DNA from: Sipunculus nudus
Taxonomy: Eukaryota; Annelida; Sipuncula; Golfingiida; Sipunculidae
NCBI GenBank assembly: GCA_026874595.1
Contig: CM049322.1
Coordinates: 41,472,840-41,536,839 of the forward strand
DNA: 64,000 nucleotides
Reading direction: 5' to 3'
Part shown: positions 1 to 13,150 of the stretch, piece by piece
Numbering within the stretch: position 1 is the stretch's first letter
Layout: each line of letters opens with the position of its first letter
Made by a program: the position numbers and the translations under genes
Notes under the pieces: model-generated
Seen by the model: the letters and a program-made list of their open reading frames with translations, nothing else
Databases searched by the model: none
What the model was told of the DNA's origin: nothing

Positions 1-330
1 TGTAGTCCTTTAAACAAGTTGGGTAAAAATTGTCTCGAGGTAAAATACATAAACATAGATTTTTTTTGTGGTAAAGACTTCGTGAAATAAGTAGTATTTT
101 GTAAGCATCCGCATGTGCAATGTAAAAAGAATGTGTTTCCTTGTTCTGTGACAAATTTTGATCTTGGAGTTTAGACGAGTAGTTGCGGCCCTCCCACAAT
201 GCCAGACTGGAAAAGGTTCTTTTGGAGTAGAAGCGACCTCTGTCGGAGGGCCCTTTGAGTGGTGTAGGATTTGGTTTGCTCTGGTTGGCCCTAGCCATTA
301 TCCGAGGTGCCATGAAAATGTGTTAGATTT
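1..330 (+). repeat. dispersed repeat family A, copy 1
   Basis: A shared order of motifs (TGTAGTCC, ATGAAATAAGTA-like, a GCATGTGCAATGTAAA-like segment, then GAGTAGAAACGTC-like) recurs near 3920, 7707 and 49665. Copies are diverged. The class is unknown. Confidence 0.55.
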
Positions 331-1040
331 TTTGTTAACTTTTTAGCTTATCTCAACAAAATATGACAGTTTTTGTCAGGTATGTTTCTCTCTGTGCATG
401 GCAAGTCAAAGACAATATGTTTGTTTGAAACTAACCAGAGGGTCCATTTTGGCCAGAATTGTTTTGAATACACAATACACAAGCAGCAATATTAGATACA
501 TAAGTGCCTTATATTTGAATCCTCATAGATGCCCAGCATATAGCTCTTATTGACATGTTATTCTTTTTTTTAAATATGTGGTATTTACTGACAGAGAAAA
601 TTTTAATGTTCCATCGTTTTATAATTTTCTTCAGGAAGTAATATGTGTTGAGCTGATGGAAAGATATAACAGAGAAAAGAAATGTAAAAAAAAATTGTAC
701 GACAAACATGTACAAAAAAAAAAGGAAATTTTCAACCAGGTTTGACATAATCATGCTAATATTTTTTTACATTTAGATTCAATTTGATTATATGTAGAAA
801 ATGTTTGATTATGTTTAATATGAACATTATTTTCGAGGGGGATGTTGGTGATAAATATGGAAAAATAGGAAAATTTAGAGACACACCCCAAGGGAGAAAG
901 AAAGAAGAATAAAAAACCTCCATGTTAATGCTCCAATCTTGTGTAACTAGCACACTTCTAGAATATCAGAGTTTAAAATCAGCATTCAGTATTAAGTTGT
1001 GCAAAGAGAACTAACCTTCAGGCTTTTTATAGCCTTTTTA
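330..1040. other. AT-rich non-coding stretch
   Basis: Only short spurious open frames are present. I see no recognisable gene or mobile element. Confidence 0.5.
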
Positions 1041-1121
1041 CACACACACACACACACCGACACCCACACACCGACACCCACACACCGACACACACACACA
1101 CACATGCGTGTGTGCGTGTGT
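1041..1121. repeat. (CA)n with CCGACA interruptions, then (TG)n
   Basis: CA dinucleotides interrupted by three CCGACAC-like units pass into TGTGTGCGTGTG, making a potential hairpin. Confidence 0.9.
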
Positions 1122-1959
1122 AAATTCCAAACAAGAAAATCTGCCATTTTGATAATATCGTGTTCATTCAGGTAATAATTCGTGTATATTTCTCTTGCGG
1201 TATAACTACAAATGCGACATGCGACTCTCGGGTTTTGGTGTTTGACGTACCCTAATATGGGGAGACATAAATCCGTCAGTGTCCAATAGGAGCATGGACA
1301 GAGTCCAGGAGAGAAGCTATCTGAGGAGAGAGGTTAGTATCAAGGAGACTATTATCGAAAAAAATTTAGGTCTTAATGACCCTTTTTTTTACCACGCCCA
1401 ATCCCAAATTATAGTAAGATTGAACCTAGGACAGTGTTAGGACAGTAATGTCGGTCCGACGGTACGTAAATCGGGGATGTAGCCTGATATCAGGTTTTGA
1501 ATGTTCAGTGTGTTTAAACTTTCGTTCTCTCTCTGTTTAAAATATAACATGTTGGAGATCGTAAATGGTTTTCTGCTTCACAGTATATATTCGCTACAAG
1601 CTGTGTATACCCATGTTCAGTGATTCGTGATAAGAGTAATTAAGACATATAAAACTCATATGAATCATCTGTGAATCATACAACATTAAACTCTGTATTG
1701 GCTTTTCTCCTCTGGTCCGTAATATTTAAATGGCTCTTAGTGCCATGTCTGCCGTAAAATTACAAAATATACTGTTTCTCTCAGGCAATGCGACAAAGAA
1801 ATTGCTGTAAGGCGCAATCTGAGTGATGACGATCGCTGATGCATGTATCATCATGCCAAAAGGAATATGCATACCACGTCTTAGACACATGAACTGTGGA
1901 GATTCGCGAAAACCTCCCTCTTCCTGGCATCCACCTAGCACTTATCCGGCTTCTATGTT

Positions 1960-2156
1960 CTGTGGCTCATGGGTAGAACACAGGACTCAAAGTTGGGAGA
2001 TCGTGAGTTCGAATTTCAGCCAAGGATTCTTTCACAAACGAGACTTGGTATGACCCAGCAATGGGGTCAATTACACACCACGATCAGGGCCCGCAGGTGA
2101 AGTAGTCATCGGAATGGTTAACACCAGGATATCAAAAAAAAAAAAAAAAAAAAGAA
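1960..2156 (+). mobile_element. tRNA-derived SINE with poly(A) tail
   Basis: GTGGCTCATGGGTAGAACAC resembles a tRNA A box. GTGAGTTCGAATTTC about 30 bases later resembles a B box. About 120 bp of unrelated body follow and end in an A-run at 2134-2152. It matches neither SINE at 28047 or 50456. Confidence 0.65.
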
Positions 2157-2725
2157 AAGAAAAGAGGAAGCGTGTGATACTGCCCTGTCAAGAAGTCCAA
2201 AACCGGAATGGAATTCTATAGATGTACATATGCTTAGTTAAGCTAGCATTCAAAATGCTAGCAGCAAAAATAAATAAATATTTAAATAAATAAATAAATG
2301 AATGCTAGGGACATCTACATAACTTTGTGACAAACTGCAATGAATTGGCATATTCCTTGGGATAGGGTTAGCACCCTCGTTTCAACGAGAAGCCTTTTAT
2401 TATTTTTAGAACAAATTGTGGAATAGTGGTAGGATATTACTGCATGTTTAGCAGGCATATTCATGGATCAGTCCCCGGCACCTCCTCCGGTGTTGTGGTG
2501 TACATATTTGAGATAACAATTCCTCTATGTGTTTTCTATATTATACATGCTAGGAATTAGGTCTACTTTGTGTAATTTTAGGGGTTATGGGCTCGATTTT
2601 AAATGTATATCGTCAAAATATCAGGAAAAATATACTACCCCATTGTGGCAGCAAGAGAACCTTTTTCAAGCATGTAAATTATTTAATGAATAATGCAAAA
2701 TATGCTTATTGAATTGTTACACACA

Positions 2726-2766
<41 letters not shown>

Positions 2767-3599
2767 TAGAATTTGAAAACCAAAGTGGAAATGGCCCTCC
2801 GTTTTGGTTATAGTTAATTACTAAATGCAGGATTGAAAAACTAATACTCTGACATAGCTGATATAATAAAAAAAACAGAAACTGTGTTGCATATGAAATA
2901 TTTACAGATGGACAGACAAGGAGACAGAAAGGACCCATTGGTCCCTTGTTTTTTCATATTAGACACGCGTAAGCTTCAATTTACTTTAGTTGCGTGCAGT
3001 CCATGAATTGTAGAGCGTTTACATTCAGTGGAAGTTTATTCCCTACAAAGAAAACTAGATATATGCAATCGCTCGATTGAAAGCGATGCCTCCTCCAGAC
3101 AATTCCACCCCCTCCCGCCTCTAACCCCCAATGTTTTAAACACTCTGTTCACGGTTAGCCGCAAATGAGCAGTAAAAGGGATTACTCAGATAGGCCATGT
3201 GGCCAGAAAATTAATTAAATCTATGTTCTGTGAATATATCTATTAATCCAATAAATTTATATGACAAGTGCAAAAAATGGATAAATTGCAGATAACAGAT
3301 GGGTACACATGCGATCTTACAATTGAGGTTTGGGTAAACAATAACCCATAAATCATGTATGAAAAAGAAAACCCTCAGATTGTTGGCATCCAAATTTTCC
3401 CGAATTCACAGTGTATGGTCGAAAAATCACGACCTAAGTAACAAACCTACAATTACATTTGGCCGTTTCCAGCAGAGAGAATTCTCTTAAGGTAAAACGG
3501 CTTTCCGAAAAAATATAGGCATGCGTTCAATAGCCATACAGTCGTTATTCGTGTACCTGTAATTAAGGTGTCTGTACCTGTATGGAAGAAATTCTAAGC
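2157..3599. other. non-coding stretch with (CA)n(TA)n at about 2721-2766
   Basis: It holds a CTAGCATT/AATGCTAG inverted repeat with an AAATA tract near 2240-2310 and a CA/TA microsatellite. No gene is supported. Confidence 0.5.
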
Positions 3600-3919
3600 C
3601 CAGTATTTTTTATCTTCTAGCGTCTTATATTAAAGACGGGACCTTATTTTGACCAGTTTATTTGCTCTAATAAATGTCAAAGCAGAAAAAATGTATATGA
3701 TATATAAAATCTCACTCACCGGATGCATTTGTCGTGTGTGTGCACTTCCTTAAAGTGAGTTGATGGAAGGTATAAAGATATATGTAATAATGTATTGGTA
3801 TCAGTCATATTCAAACTTCTTGTATTTTGTATTTACCCGACATATTTAGGTTATCCCTGATACACATTTCTATGTCGGACAAATTACACCAGCTGTAGAG
3901 ATATGAATGTAGTAAAGAA

Positions 3920-4135
3920 AGCAATGTAGTCCGTTAAAATTATTTTGGATAGGATTTGTTTCATGGCAATTTACGTGGCAATGGATCTTTCTGAGTTAAG
4001 GATTCATGAAATAAGTAATATTTTATGCATGCGCATGCGCATGCGCAAGGTAAACAGAAGTAGACCCGACCGTCCAATAATTCCTAAATTGAGGAGATTC
4101 GTTTTGAGTAGAAATATCAATAGGAAAAATATCTG
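3920..4135 (+). repeat. dispersed repeat family A, copy 2
   Basis: It carries TGTAGTCC, ATGAAATAAGTAATATTTT and GAGTAGAAATATC in the same order as at 1-330. It also occurs at 7707-7922 as part of the 3.78-kb duplication. Confidence 0.55.
4030..4047. promoter_or_regulatory. two overlapping NRF1-type palindromes
   Basis: TGCGCATGCGCA occurs at 4030-4041 and 4036-4047. This equals the vertebrate NRF1 consensus. The duplicate is at 7817-7834. No gene is attached, so function is unproven. Confidence 0.35.
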
Positions 4136-4179
4136 AAATGCCTATGCGCAAATAAAAGACAGAAGACTAAAGGTAGCTG

Positions 4180-6001
4180 CAGTGAGGGACGTAGGACTCG
4201 AGTCCAGGCTCATGTTATCTTTTTAGGGACTTTGACCTGGACTCAAGCGTCCTTGACTCGGACTTGTAGTCGGACTCTTCTCTCAGGTAGGTACTCGAGA
4301 TAACGTGCCGAGTCAATCTCGAGTCCAATAGAAAAAAAACTGTCATTCATGATAAAAACAACAGCGAACTACCAACAGAATATTGCAATATAATAGTACA
4401 ATATATACCAATTTTCGCTCAGCATCTGGAGTGTAATTAATCATTATAGCATATGCATCTGTGTACTTTCTTAAAAATGTCCCTGATAATCTGAAATATT
4501 CATTTTAAATTGCCGTTTAAGGATGTTTGTACACTTGGACTCGAGTCTTAAATCCTTGAGTTGACTTGGACTCGAGTGGCTTGGACTGATATACTTGCGC
4601 TTGGACTCTAATGATGTGGACTCGGATGGTATGTAATTAAATTCCCTAAGCCCCCCCCCCGGATATATCATTTGGTCGTTGTTAAAAATGGCTTATTTGA
4701 CGATACAAGGCAGTAAACCACAGACGAAAATGAAATGATAAAATTCCTATCTAACCATGCTAATCTTCAACGTGAGTAGTCAGTGCACGCTCCTGTTGAC
4801 CCGCATTAGCATATGTACAGTTGTACAAAAGTTCCATTGTATGTTTAAGTTCATTCTTAATACAGGCAACTCATTCATACAAGAGGCCAGGGACCGTGCT
4901 TCTGAAATAATATTATCATGCATTGAAAGTAAAACGACTAGAGTGGGGTACAAGGAGACCTTGTTCCAAGTGCGCTCCCATTTCGCAATATTTCTTTTAC
5001 AAGTTTTGTAACAAACCAGGGCTATAGCCAGAGCCTACATACAGTATATACTGCATATTAAAGACAGTTATTCATATGCCTTTTCTATAGAATTTCTGTG
5101 ATTTCTAGCTTACTCTTTGTAAGCACCTTTTAAAGGTGCCCATTCAGCTACCTTTTAGAAAAAAAAGGACTTATGTGATTTCTGGCTTCTTTTATTTATA
5201 TATTAATGATCTAAGGGTAATATTGGTTGTGAAAAGTTCTTATAACGCCTTCGATAAAAAGTTGAGAACCTGAGTTAATGTCACACAATATGACAACTGT
5301 TATATGAATTGCAATATAGCTTCAATAGATCTTGCTGAACTTCTATTATTATTATACATGTTATATTGTTACGTTTCTTTAATTTTCAAAATGTAATTGT
5401 CAAGGTATATTGTTCATAATTATATTATATCAATAGTTTCCCGCTCAGCTGTACAGGCTAATCATTAAAGAACGTACTTGTATCCACTGCAGTGGTATAT
5501 AGTCGATCCCACACCATCCGAGTGTGAGTGCAAGTCACATGACAGGTTACTCGAGTCCGAGTCCTTCACGTTCGAGTTCAAGTCTTCTTTGAGTTCGAGT
5601 TATTCGTTACCCGAGTCTGAGTCTACTACAAAGTCCTGTTTCAAGAAATTGAAAATGGAAATTTGAGATTATCATATATATTCCTATATGCTGGCTTACA
5701 CATAGTTTTTATCTGAATGTTTAACTGCATTTAGTTCCTGTTGCAGAGCTAAAGCTTGGAAAATATAGTCTTTTTTTTTTAAATATCCTGTTAGTAGTTC
5801 GTCCATGTATATAGTATACCATATGACATTATACTATTATGTATGTGACAAACTTTATTAATTCTGGACTCGGGGTGGATCCGGTCCTTACCTCCTAGTT
5901 TAAGTCCGAGTCCAGGACCCTGAAGTCCAAGTCCCAATCCCTGAAAAGTTTACTAGAGTCCAGACTCGAGTCGAAGTCCGTTCTCGAGTCCTAGATCACT
6001 G
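4180..6001. mobile_element. GAGTCC-rich element(s), possible non-autonomous hAT-like DNA transposon
   Basis: Blocks of repeated CGAGTCC/GGACTCG occur at 4187-4330, 4540-4640, 5493-5665 and 5868-6001. The left end starts CAGTGAGGGACGTAGGACTC and the right end, read in reverse, starts CAGTGATCTAGGACTCGAG, so the ends are imperfect inverted repeats. I found no matching 8-bp target duplication. The hAT-like label is inference from the CAGTG ends. The same blocks recur at 7966-9787. Confidence 0.4.
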
Positions 6002-6659
6002 ATACACGGGAAACGTAGAACGATACAGCAAAACGTTATTAGCCTACGCATTGCCAATTAACCTGGGTTTATGTGCAGGCTATTTTTAGTTAACACATAC
6101 TTTGCGGTAACTACAAGATAAAACGTCATCCAATGAACTGGTTCATGATTTGTTTTCGTTTCATAATTTGTGTTTGATCTGCCATATGGGTCAAAACATC
6201 TTTTCACAGTAAATGAAAGTATAGCTCGAATGAATATAAAAGTGTCAAGTACAAGCGTCAAGCGATAACCATATAAACAAACCATACTAACATTTATGTG
6301 TGCAGCCGTTAGCCCTATTAGTTATAAAGTATTCCCGAGTGTTTGACGACTCTATCTAGCAACGTGACTATGCACTTAACATGTGCATGGTGTGGAATTC
6401 ATTTATTGGTACATGTAAGTCGAAGTCCTCAAGGCCCCTTGAGTATTCAACCAGTATTTTAATTATGGGTCACCTAAATATGGAAACCAAAGTTAGTAAA
6501 CATCTCTGTTAATTTCGGCAAATGTTATAAAGGCAGAGTAAGAAATCAAATTAGCAGTGGTAGTACCAATAGTGTTAGCATAGTTGGAGCAGCTGAAGTA
6601 GTAATGGAAGAAGTACTACTACACTTCGTAGTAGTAGTAGTTGTTGCAGTGACATTAGT

Positions 6660-6674
6660 TATATATATACATAC

Positions 6675-6708
<34 letters not shown>

Positions 6709-6712
6709 TATA
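6660..6712. repeat. (TACA)n(TA)n microsatellite
   Basis: The tract is repeated at 10446-10493 in the second 3.78-kb copy, where it is four bases shorter. Confidence 0.9.
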
Positions 6713-7386
6713 TAGTTTAGTGTATGTGCTAATGGCAGCCCTAGCTTAATGGTAAATACTATTAAAGACACATTGTCCGATAGATTAAATGGTGCTATAT
6801 TAATGAACAATCGTTAATGGTATAAGAGTGAATGATACAATACAGCGTTAGTTATCGAAAGAATAACGTTGAAGATTACTGCAGTGGCGATAAGAATGTA
6901 AATGAATTGACATTAGTAGCAGCAGTGACACATAGTAGTGCATTATTAGGGTAAAATAGTACATATGTTTATAATGGCAGCATTAACCATGCTACTTCCA
7001 CCATTACTCATTATTACATTTAAAATAGTAGGCTAGTTTGAATGGAAGGCGCAACGAGACCAAAAAATGTAGGAATAGCAGTAGCAGGGACAGAACAATG
7101 GAGGATCTAACCAAGGAAGAAACATAAGAAACCTTAAACTGGTCCTCAGGCCCTGAGACGAAAACAATTGGCTTGAAAATCTTGAAAAAAAGCTGCGGCT
7201 GAATAAAGGGGGTTGGGTTTTGTTCCCCACCCCTCGGCAAAGATGCCCTATACTGCCGAAACTAATAGTTGTCGGAAGCAAGCTGCGGTTGTTAAAACAT
7301 GCAAAAAGAATTTAGTAAGATGTGGAGTCTTGCTTTTGTGCTGGAAATATTCCAGAAACGAATGTTCACATATAGAAAGCTGCGCT

Positions 7387-10300
7387 CCAGTATTTTTTAT
7401 CTTCTAGCGTCTTATATTAAAGACGGGACCTTATTTTGACCAGTTTATTTGCTCTAATAAATGTCAAAGCAGAAAAAATGTATATGATATATACAATCTC
7501 ACTCACCGGATGCATTTGTCGTGTGTGTGCACTTCCTTAAAGTGAGTTGATGGAAGGTATAAAGATATATGTAATAATGTATTGGTATCAGTCATATTCA
7601 AACTTCTTGTATTTTGTATTTACCCGACATATTTAGGTTATCCCTGATACACATTTCTATGTCGGACAAATTACACCAGCTGTAGAGATATGAATGTAGT
7701 AAAGAAAGCAATGTAGTCCGTTAAAATTATTTTGGATAGGATTTGTTTCATGGCAATTTACGTGGAAATGGATCTTTCTGAGTTAAGGATTCATGAAATA
7801 AGTAATATTTTATGCATGCGCATGCGCATGCGCAAGGTAAACAGAAGTAGACCCGACCGTCCAATAATTCCTAAATTGAGGAGATTCGTTTTGAGTAGAA
7901 ATATCAATAGGAAAAATATCTGAAATGCCTATGCGCAAATAAAAGACAGAAGACTAAAGGTAGCTGCAGTGAGGGACGTAGGACTCGAGTCCAGGCTCAT
8001 GTTATCTTTTTAGGGACTTTGACCTGGACTCAAGCGTCCTTGACTCGGACTTGTAGTCGGACTCTTCTCTCAGGTAGGTACTCGAGATAACGTGCCGAGT
8101 CAATCTCGAGTCCAATAGAAAAAAAACTGTCATTCATGATAAAAACAACAGCGAACTACCAACAGAATATTGCAATATAATAGTACAATATATACCAATT
8201 TTCGCTCAGCATCTGGAGTGTAATTAATCATTATAGCATATGCATCTGTGTACTTTCTTAAAAATGTCCCTGATAATCTGAAATATTCATTTTAAATTGC
8301 CGTTTAAGGATGTTTGTACACTTGGACTCGAGTCTTAAATCCTTGAGTTGACTTGGACTCGAGTGGCTTGGACTGATATACTTGCGCTTGGACTCTAATG
8401 ATGTGGACTCGGATGGTATGTAATTAAATTCCCTAAGCCCCCCCCCGGATATATCATTTGGTCGTTGTTAAAAATGGCTTATTTGACGATACAAGGCAGT
8501 AAACCACAGACGAAAATGAAATGATAAAATTCCTATCTAACCATGCTAATCTTCAACGTGAGTAGTCAGTGCACGCTCCTGTTGACCCGCATTAGCATAT
8601 GTACAGTTGTACAAAAGTTCCATTGTATGTTTAAGTTCATTCTTAATACAGGCAACTCATTCATACAAGAGGCCAGGGACCGTGCTTCTGAAATAATATT
8701 ATCATGCATTGAAAGTAAAACGACTAGAGTGGGGTACAAGGAGACCTTGTTCCAAGTGCGCTCCCATTTCGCAATATTTCTTTTACAAGTTTTGTAACAA
8801 ACCAGGGCTATAGCCAGAGCCTACATACAGTATATACTGCATATTAAAGACAGTTATTCATATGCCTTTTCTATAGAATTTCTGTGATTTCTAGCTTACT
8901 CTTTGTAAGCACCTTTTAAAGGTGCCCATTCAGCTACCTTTTAGAAAAAAAAGGACTTATGTGATTTCTGGCTTCTTTTATTTATATATTAATGATCTAA
9001 GGGTAATATTGGTTGTGAAAAGTTCTTATAACGCCTTCGATAAAAAGTTGAGAACCTGAGTTAATGTCACACAATATGACAACTGTTATATGAATTGCAA
9101 TATAGCTTCAATAGATCTTGCTGAACTTCTATTATTATTATACATGTTATATTGTTACGTTTCTTTAATTTTCAAAATGTAATTGTCAAGGTATATTGTT
9201 CATAATTATATTATATCAATAGTTTCCCGCTCAGCTGTACAGGCTAATCATTAAAGAACGTACTTGTATCCACTGCAGTGGTATATAGTCGATCCCACAC
9301 CATCCGAGTGTGAGTGCAAGTCACATGACAGGTTACTCGAGTCCGAGTCCTTCACGTTCGAGTTCAAGTCTTCTTTGAGTTCGAGTTATTCGTTACCCGA
9401 GTCTGAGTCTACTACAAAGTCCTGTTTCAAGAAATTGAAAATGGAAATTTGAGATTATCATATATATTCCTATATGCTGGCTTACACATAGTTTTTATCT
9501 GAATGTTTAACTGCATTTAGTTCCTGTTGCAGAGCTAAAGCTTGGAAAATATAGTCTTTTTTTTTTAAATATCCTGTTAGTAGTTCGTCCATGTATATAG
9601 TATACCATATGACATTATACTATTATGTATGTGACAAACTTTATTAATTCTGGACTCGGGGTGGATCCGGTCCTTACCTCCTAGTTTAAGTCCGAGTCCA
9701 GGACCCTGAAGTCCAAGTCCCAATCCCTGAAAAGTTTACTAGAGTCCAGACTCGAGTCGAAGTCCGTTCTCGAGTCCTAGATCACTGATACACGGGAAAC
9801 GTAGAACGATACAGCAAAACGTTATTAGCCTACGCATTGCCAATTAACCTGGGTTTATGTGCAGGCTATTTTTAGTTAACACATACTTTGCGGTAACTAC
9901 AAGATAAAACGTCATCCAATGAACTGGTTCATGATTTGTTTTCGTTTCATAATTTGTGTTTGATCTGCCATATGGGTCAAAACATCTTTTCACAGTAAAT
10001 GAAAGTATAGCTCGAATGAATATAAAAGTGTCAAGTACAAGCGTCAAGCGATAACCATATAAACAAACCATACTAACATTTATGTGTGCAGCCGTTAGCC
10101 CTATTAGTTATAAAGTATTCCCGAGTGTTTGACGACTCTATCTAGCAACGTGACTATGCACTTAACATGTGCATGGTGTGGAATTCATTTATTGGTACAT
10201 GTAAGTCGAAGTCCTCAAGGCCCCTTGAGTATTCAACCAGTATTTTAATTATGGGTCACCTAAATATGGAAACCAAAGTTAGTAAACATCTCTGTTAATT

Positions 10301-11168
10301 TCGGCAAATGTTATAAAGGCAGAGTAAGAAATCAAATTAGCAGTGGTAGTACCAATAGTGTTAGCATAGTTGGAGCAGCTGAAGTAGTAATGGAAGAAGT
10401 ACTACTACACTTCGTAGTAGTAGTAGTTGTTGCAGTGACATTAGTTATATATATACATACATACATACATACATATATATATATATATATTATATAGTTT
10501 AGTGTATGTGCTAATGGCAGCCCTAGCTTAATGGTAAATACTATTAAAGACACATTGTCCGATAGATTAAATGGTGCTATATTAATGAACAATCGTTAAT
10601 GGTATAAGAGTGAATGATACAATACAGCGTTAGTTATCGAAAGAATAACGTTGAAGATTACTGCAGTGGCGATAAGAATGTAAATGAATTGACATTAGTA
10701 GCAGCAGTGACACATAGTAGTGCATTATTAGGGTAAAATAGTACATATGTTTATAATGGCAGCATTAACCATGCTACTTCCACCATTACTCATTATTACA
10801 TTTAAAATAGTAGGCTAGTTTGAATGGAAGGCGCAACGAGACCAAAAAATGTAGGAATAGCAGTAGCAGGGACAGAACAATGGAGGATCTAACCAAGGAA
10901 GAAACATAAGAAACCTTAAACTGGTCCTCAGGCCCTGAGACGAAAACAATTGGCTTGAAAATCTTGAAAAAAAGCTGCTGCTGAATAAAGGGGGTTGGGT
11001 TTTGTTCCCCACCCCTCGGCAAAGATGCCCTATACTGCCGAAACTAATAGTTGTCGGAAGCAAGCTGCGGTTGTTAAAACATGCAAAAAGAATTTAGTAA
11101 GATGTGGAGTCTTGCTTTTGTGCTGGAAATATTCCAGAAACGAATGTTCACATATAGAAAGCTGCGCT
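7387..11168 (+). repeat. 3.78-kb direct duplication, copy 2
   Basis: The copy matches 3600-7386 except for a few differences I could see by eye: substitutions near 7495, 7767 and 10979, a C-run shorter by one and a TA-run shorter by four. It is either a very recent tandem duplication or two haplotypes assembled in series. Confidence 0.95.
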
Positions 11169-11499
11169 ATTAAAGCAAAAGAGTACATAGATATAGCAGA
11201 TGTCAGACAACAATACCTTCAGGTGTAGACGACAATACCTTCTATTCTGTGATACAGTCGCCCTGAGCTGTGTATTGTTATTCTGTTCTTGCGTTATACG
11301 TGCACACAGACGGGACCCGCACACACTCAAGGCCTTGTATGTACACAGACCATCCACGCGTCACTGACGGTCTATAGGCAGCGCGTTCTGATTACCTTCA
11401 AAAAGCCCTTACCTGTATTTACCAATATTTACACTTTCACTCGGGACTGTGTATGTACACTTTTATCTTAAGTACATACACAGATAGTCCCTTCTATGT

Positions 11500-12370
11500 T
11501 TGATTCGGGATAGAAGCAGTTCTCCGAGCCCCAAATCAAACAACGTGACTGATCGTCCTCTCACTTACGCTCCCGAGGCAGCGGAAATCTTGCGCTTCTA
11601 AAGAAGCAACTGATTTTCACGCTGCCAGCTTTGACCGTTTATGATATATTTAGACACCAGATGGCGGTTTGCTGTCCGCTGAAAAAAACGTGCGTTTGAT
11701 GTGACAAGCAGCCAATCAGATGCCAATAAACAAACACTCGACAGGCATCCTGGCTCCGCCCATAGCTGCGCTTCAAGCGCCGCTTGGTGAGAGTTAATGG
11801 TCAAATTTTAATTACTCCCTCTGTATTCTCGCATCATCGACCGATTCGATTATGACATTATGACTGTGTTAGCGTACCCATGTATCTGTTGTCTGCAGAA
11901 CTGAAACCAGCCAGCGAGGTGTGCACGCAGCCTTTGTTGTTACGTTTCGTTTGAATTACAACTCACTAGCCATGCATCCTAGGTGCCAAAAGCCCTAAGC
12001 ATACCATGTCTGGGGCAATTCTCTTTGAGCCTGTGGCCTGTTCAGATGGTAACCGGCTGTCACTCAAAACGAAATGAACATGATTGGCTCCTTGTATTCC
12101 TCGCTTGGCCGTGTCCTCAAGCACAAGGTCTCATTTGATTGGACAAAAATACAGTGCTCCCCTCTGGTGTAGCAATTCAGGATACGGGGTCATAACAAAC
12201 AGCGCTTAGGATATAGGGAGTATAGGCCTATAGTTTAAGCGCTGTGAAAAGAGCGTACCTCTCACTTTAAATGTCATTTTTGCATAAGGGAGCGGGGAAC
12301 CAGACGGGAAAGATAACTTGGCAATTACGGACCGATTTCGCATTATGAGAACTTTGGCCGATTGGATTTT
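11500..12370. promoter_or_regulatory. candidate regulatory block, GC-richer, with CCAAT boxes
   Basis: CCAAT or inverted ATTGG boxes occur near 11712, 12083, 12138 and 12360, with a CTCCGCCC GC box near 11753 and a CTCF-like site at 11654. The block is less AT-rich than its surroundings and has no coding potential I can support. A promoter or enhancer is inference. Confidence 0.3.
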
Positions 12371-12462
12371 AGTGCACCACTTCGAGAAATTGTCATAATG
12401 TCATTCTTACTTTGTTACCTGTACAGGAGTACCGTAAGGTTTATCAACACCTTTCTTCACAA

Positions 12463-12590
12463 TTTATCTATCTATCTGTCTATTTGTCTGTCTGTCTGTC
12501 TATCTACCTACCTATCTATCTACATACATATATTAAAAATATATACATATATTTACATATATATACGTATATACACATATATATGAATTC
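12463..12590. repeat. (TCTA/TCTG)n and (ATAC/ATAT)n tract
   Basis: Tetranucleotide CTAT/CTGT repeats run into TATA/CATA repeats. Confidence 0.9.
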
Positions 12591-12805
12591 CAATCTCAAG
12601 TCAATGTTAACCTCACCCCTTTCATATACGCGTTATATACAATTATGATTTAACGCAAAAACAAGTATGGTCATTGTCCAGTTGGCCATTTTTTATGAGG
12701 ATTACACATATAAAGGTATATAAGATACACATATATGTACATGTGTGGCCTTGCGACAGGTACTTTTCGTTAGTATCGGACTACTGTCACATATACTGGA
12801 ATAGC

Positions 12806-12866
<61 letters not shown>

Positions 12867-13150
12867 TAGTAATAATAATAATAATCATAATCATAATGAA
12901 AATAATAAAATTAATAATGATAATGAAAATAATAATAATTATATTAGTAGTAGTAGTAGTAGTAGTAGTAAATATAATAAATAAATAAATATGAAAATAA
13001 TAATAATAAATTAAAAAAAAATAATAATAATAATACTTAAAATGATGATCATTGTAGAAAATAAATAAATAAATAATAATAGTAATAATAGGAATAATAA
13101 TAAAATAATAATAATTATTATAATAATAATTACAATAATAATTATGAAAG
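12806..13150. repeat. (AAT)n-rich trinucleotide tract, about 350 bp
   Basis: Long AAT runs are interrupted by (GTA)n at about 12945-12970 and AAAT units. The tract would read as poly-Asn in one frame but is a simple repeat. Confidence 0.95.

Larger units (their letters stand above)
3600..7386 (+). repeat. 3.79-kb direct duplication, copy 1
   Basis: The segment is repeated immediately at 7387-11168. It holds no convincing gene. It contains a dispersed-repeat copy with NRF1-like palindromes, four GAGTCC-rich blocks and a (TACA)n(TA)n tract. Confidence 0.95.

Noticed and set aside
12674-12988. 104-codon frame with a poly-Asn run
   Set aside because: It is the translation of the (AAT)n microsatellite.
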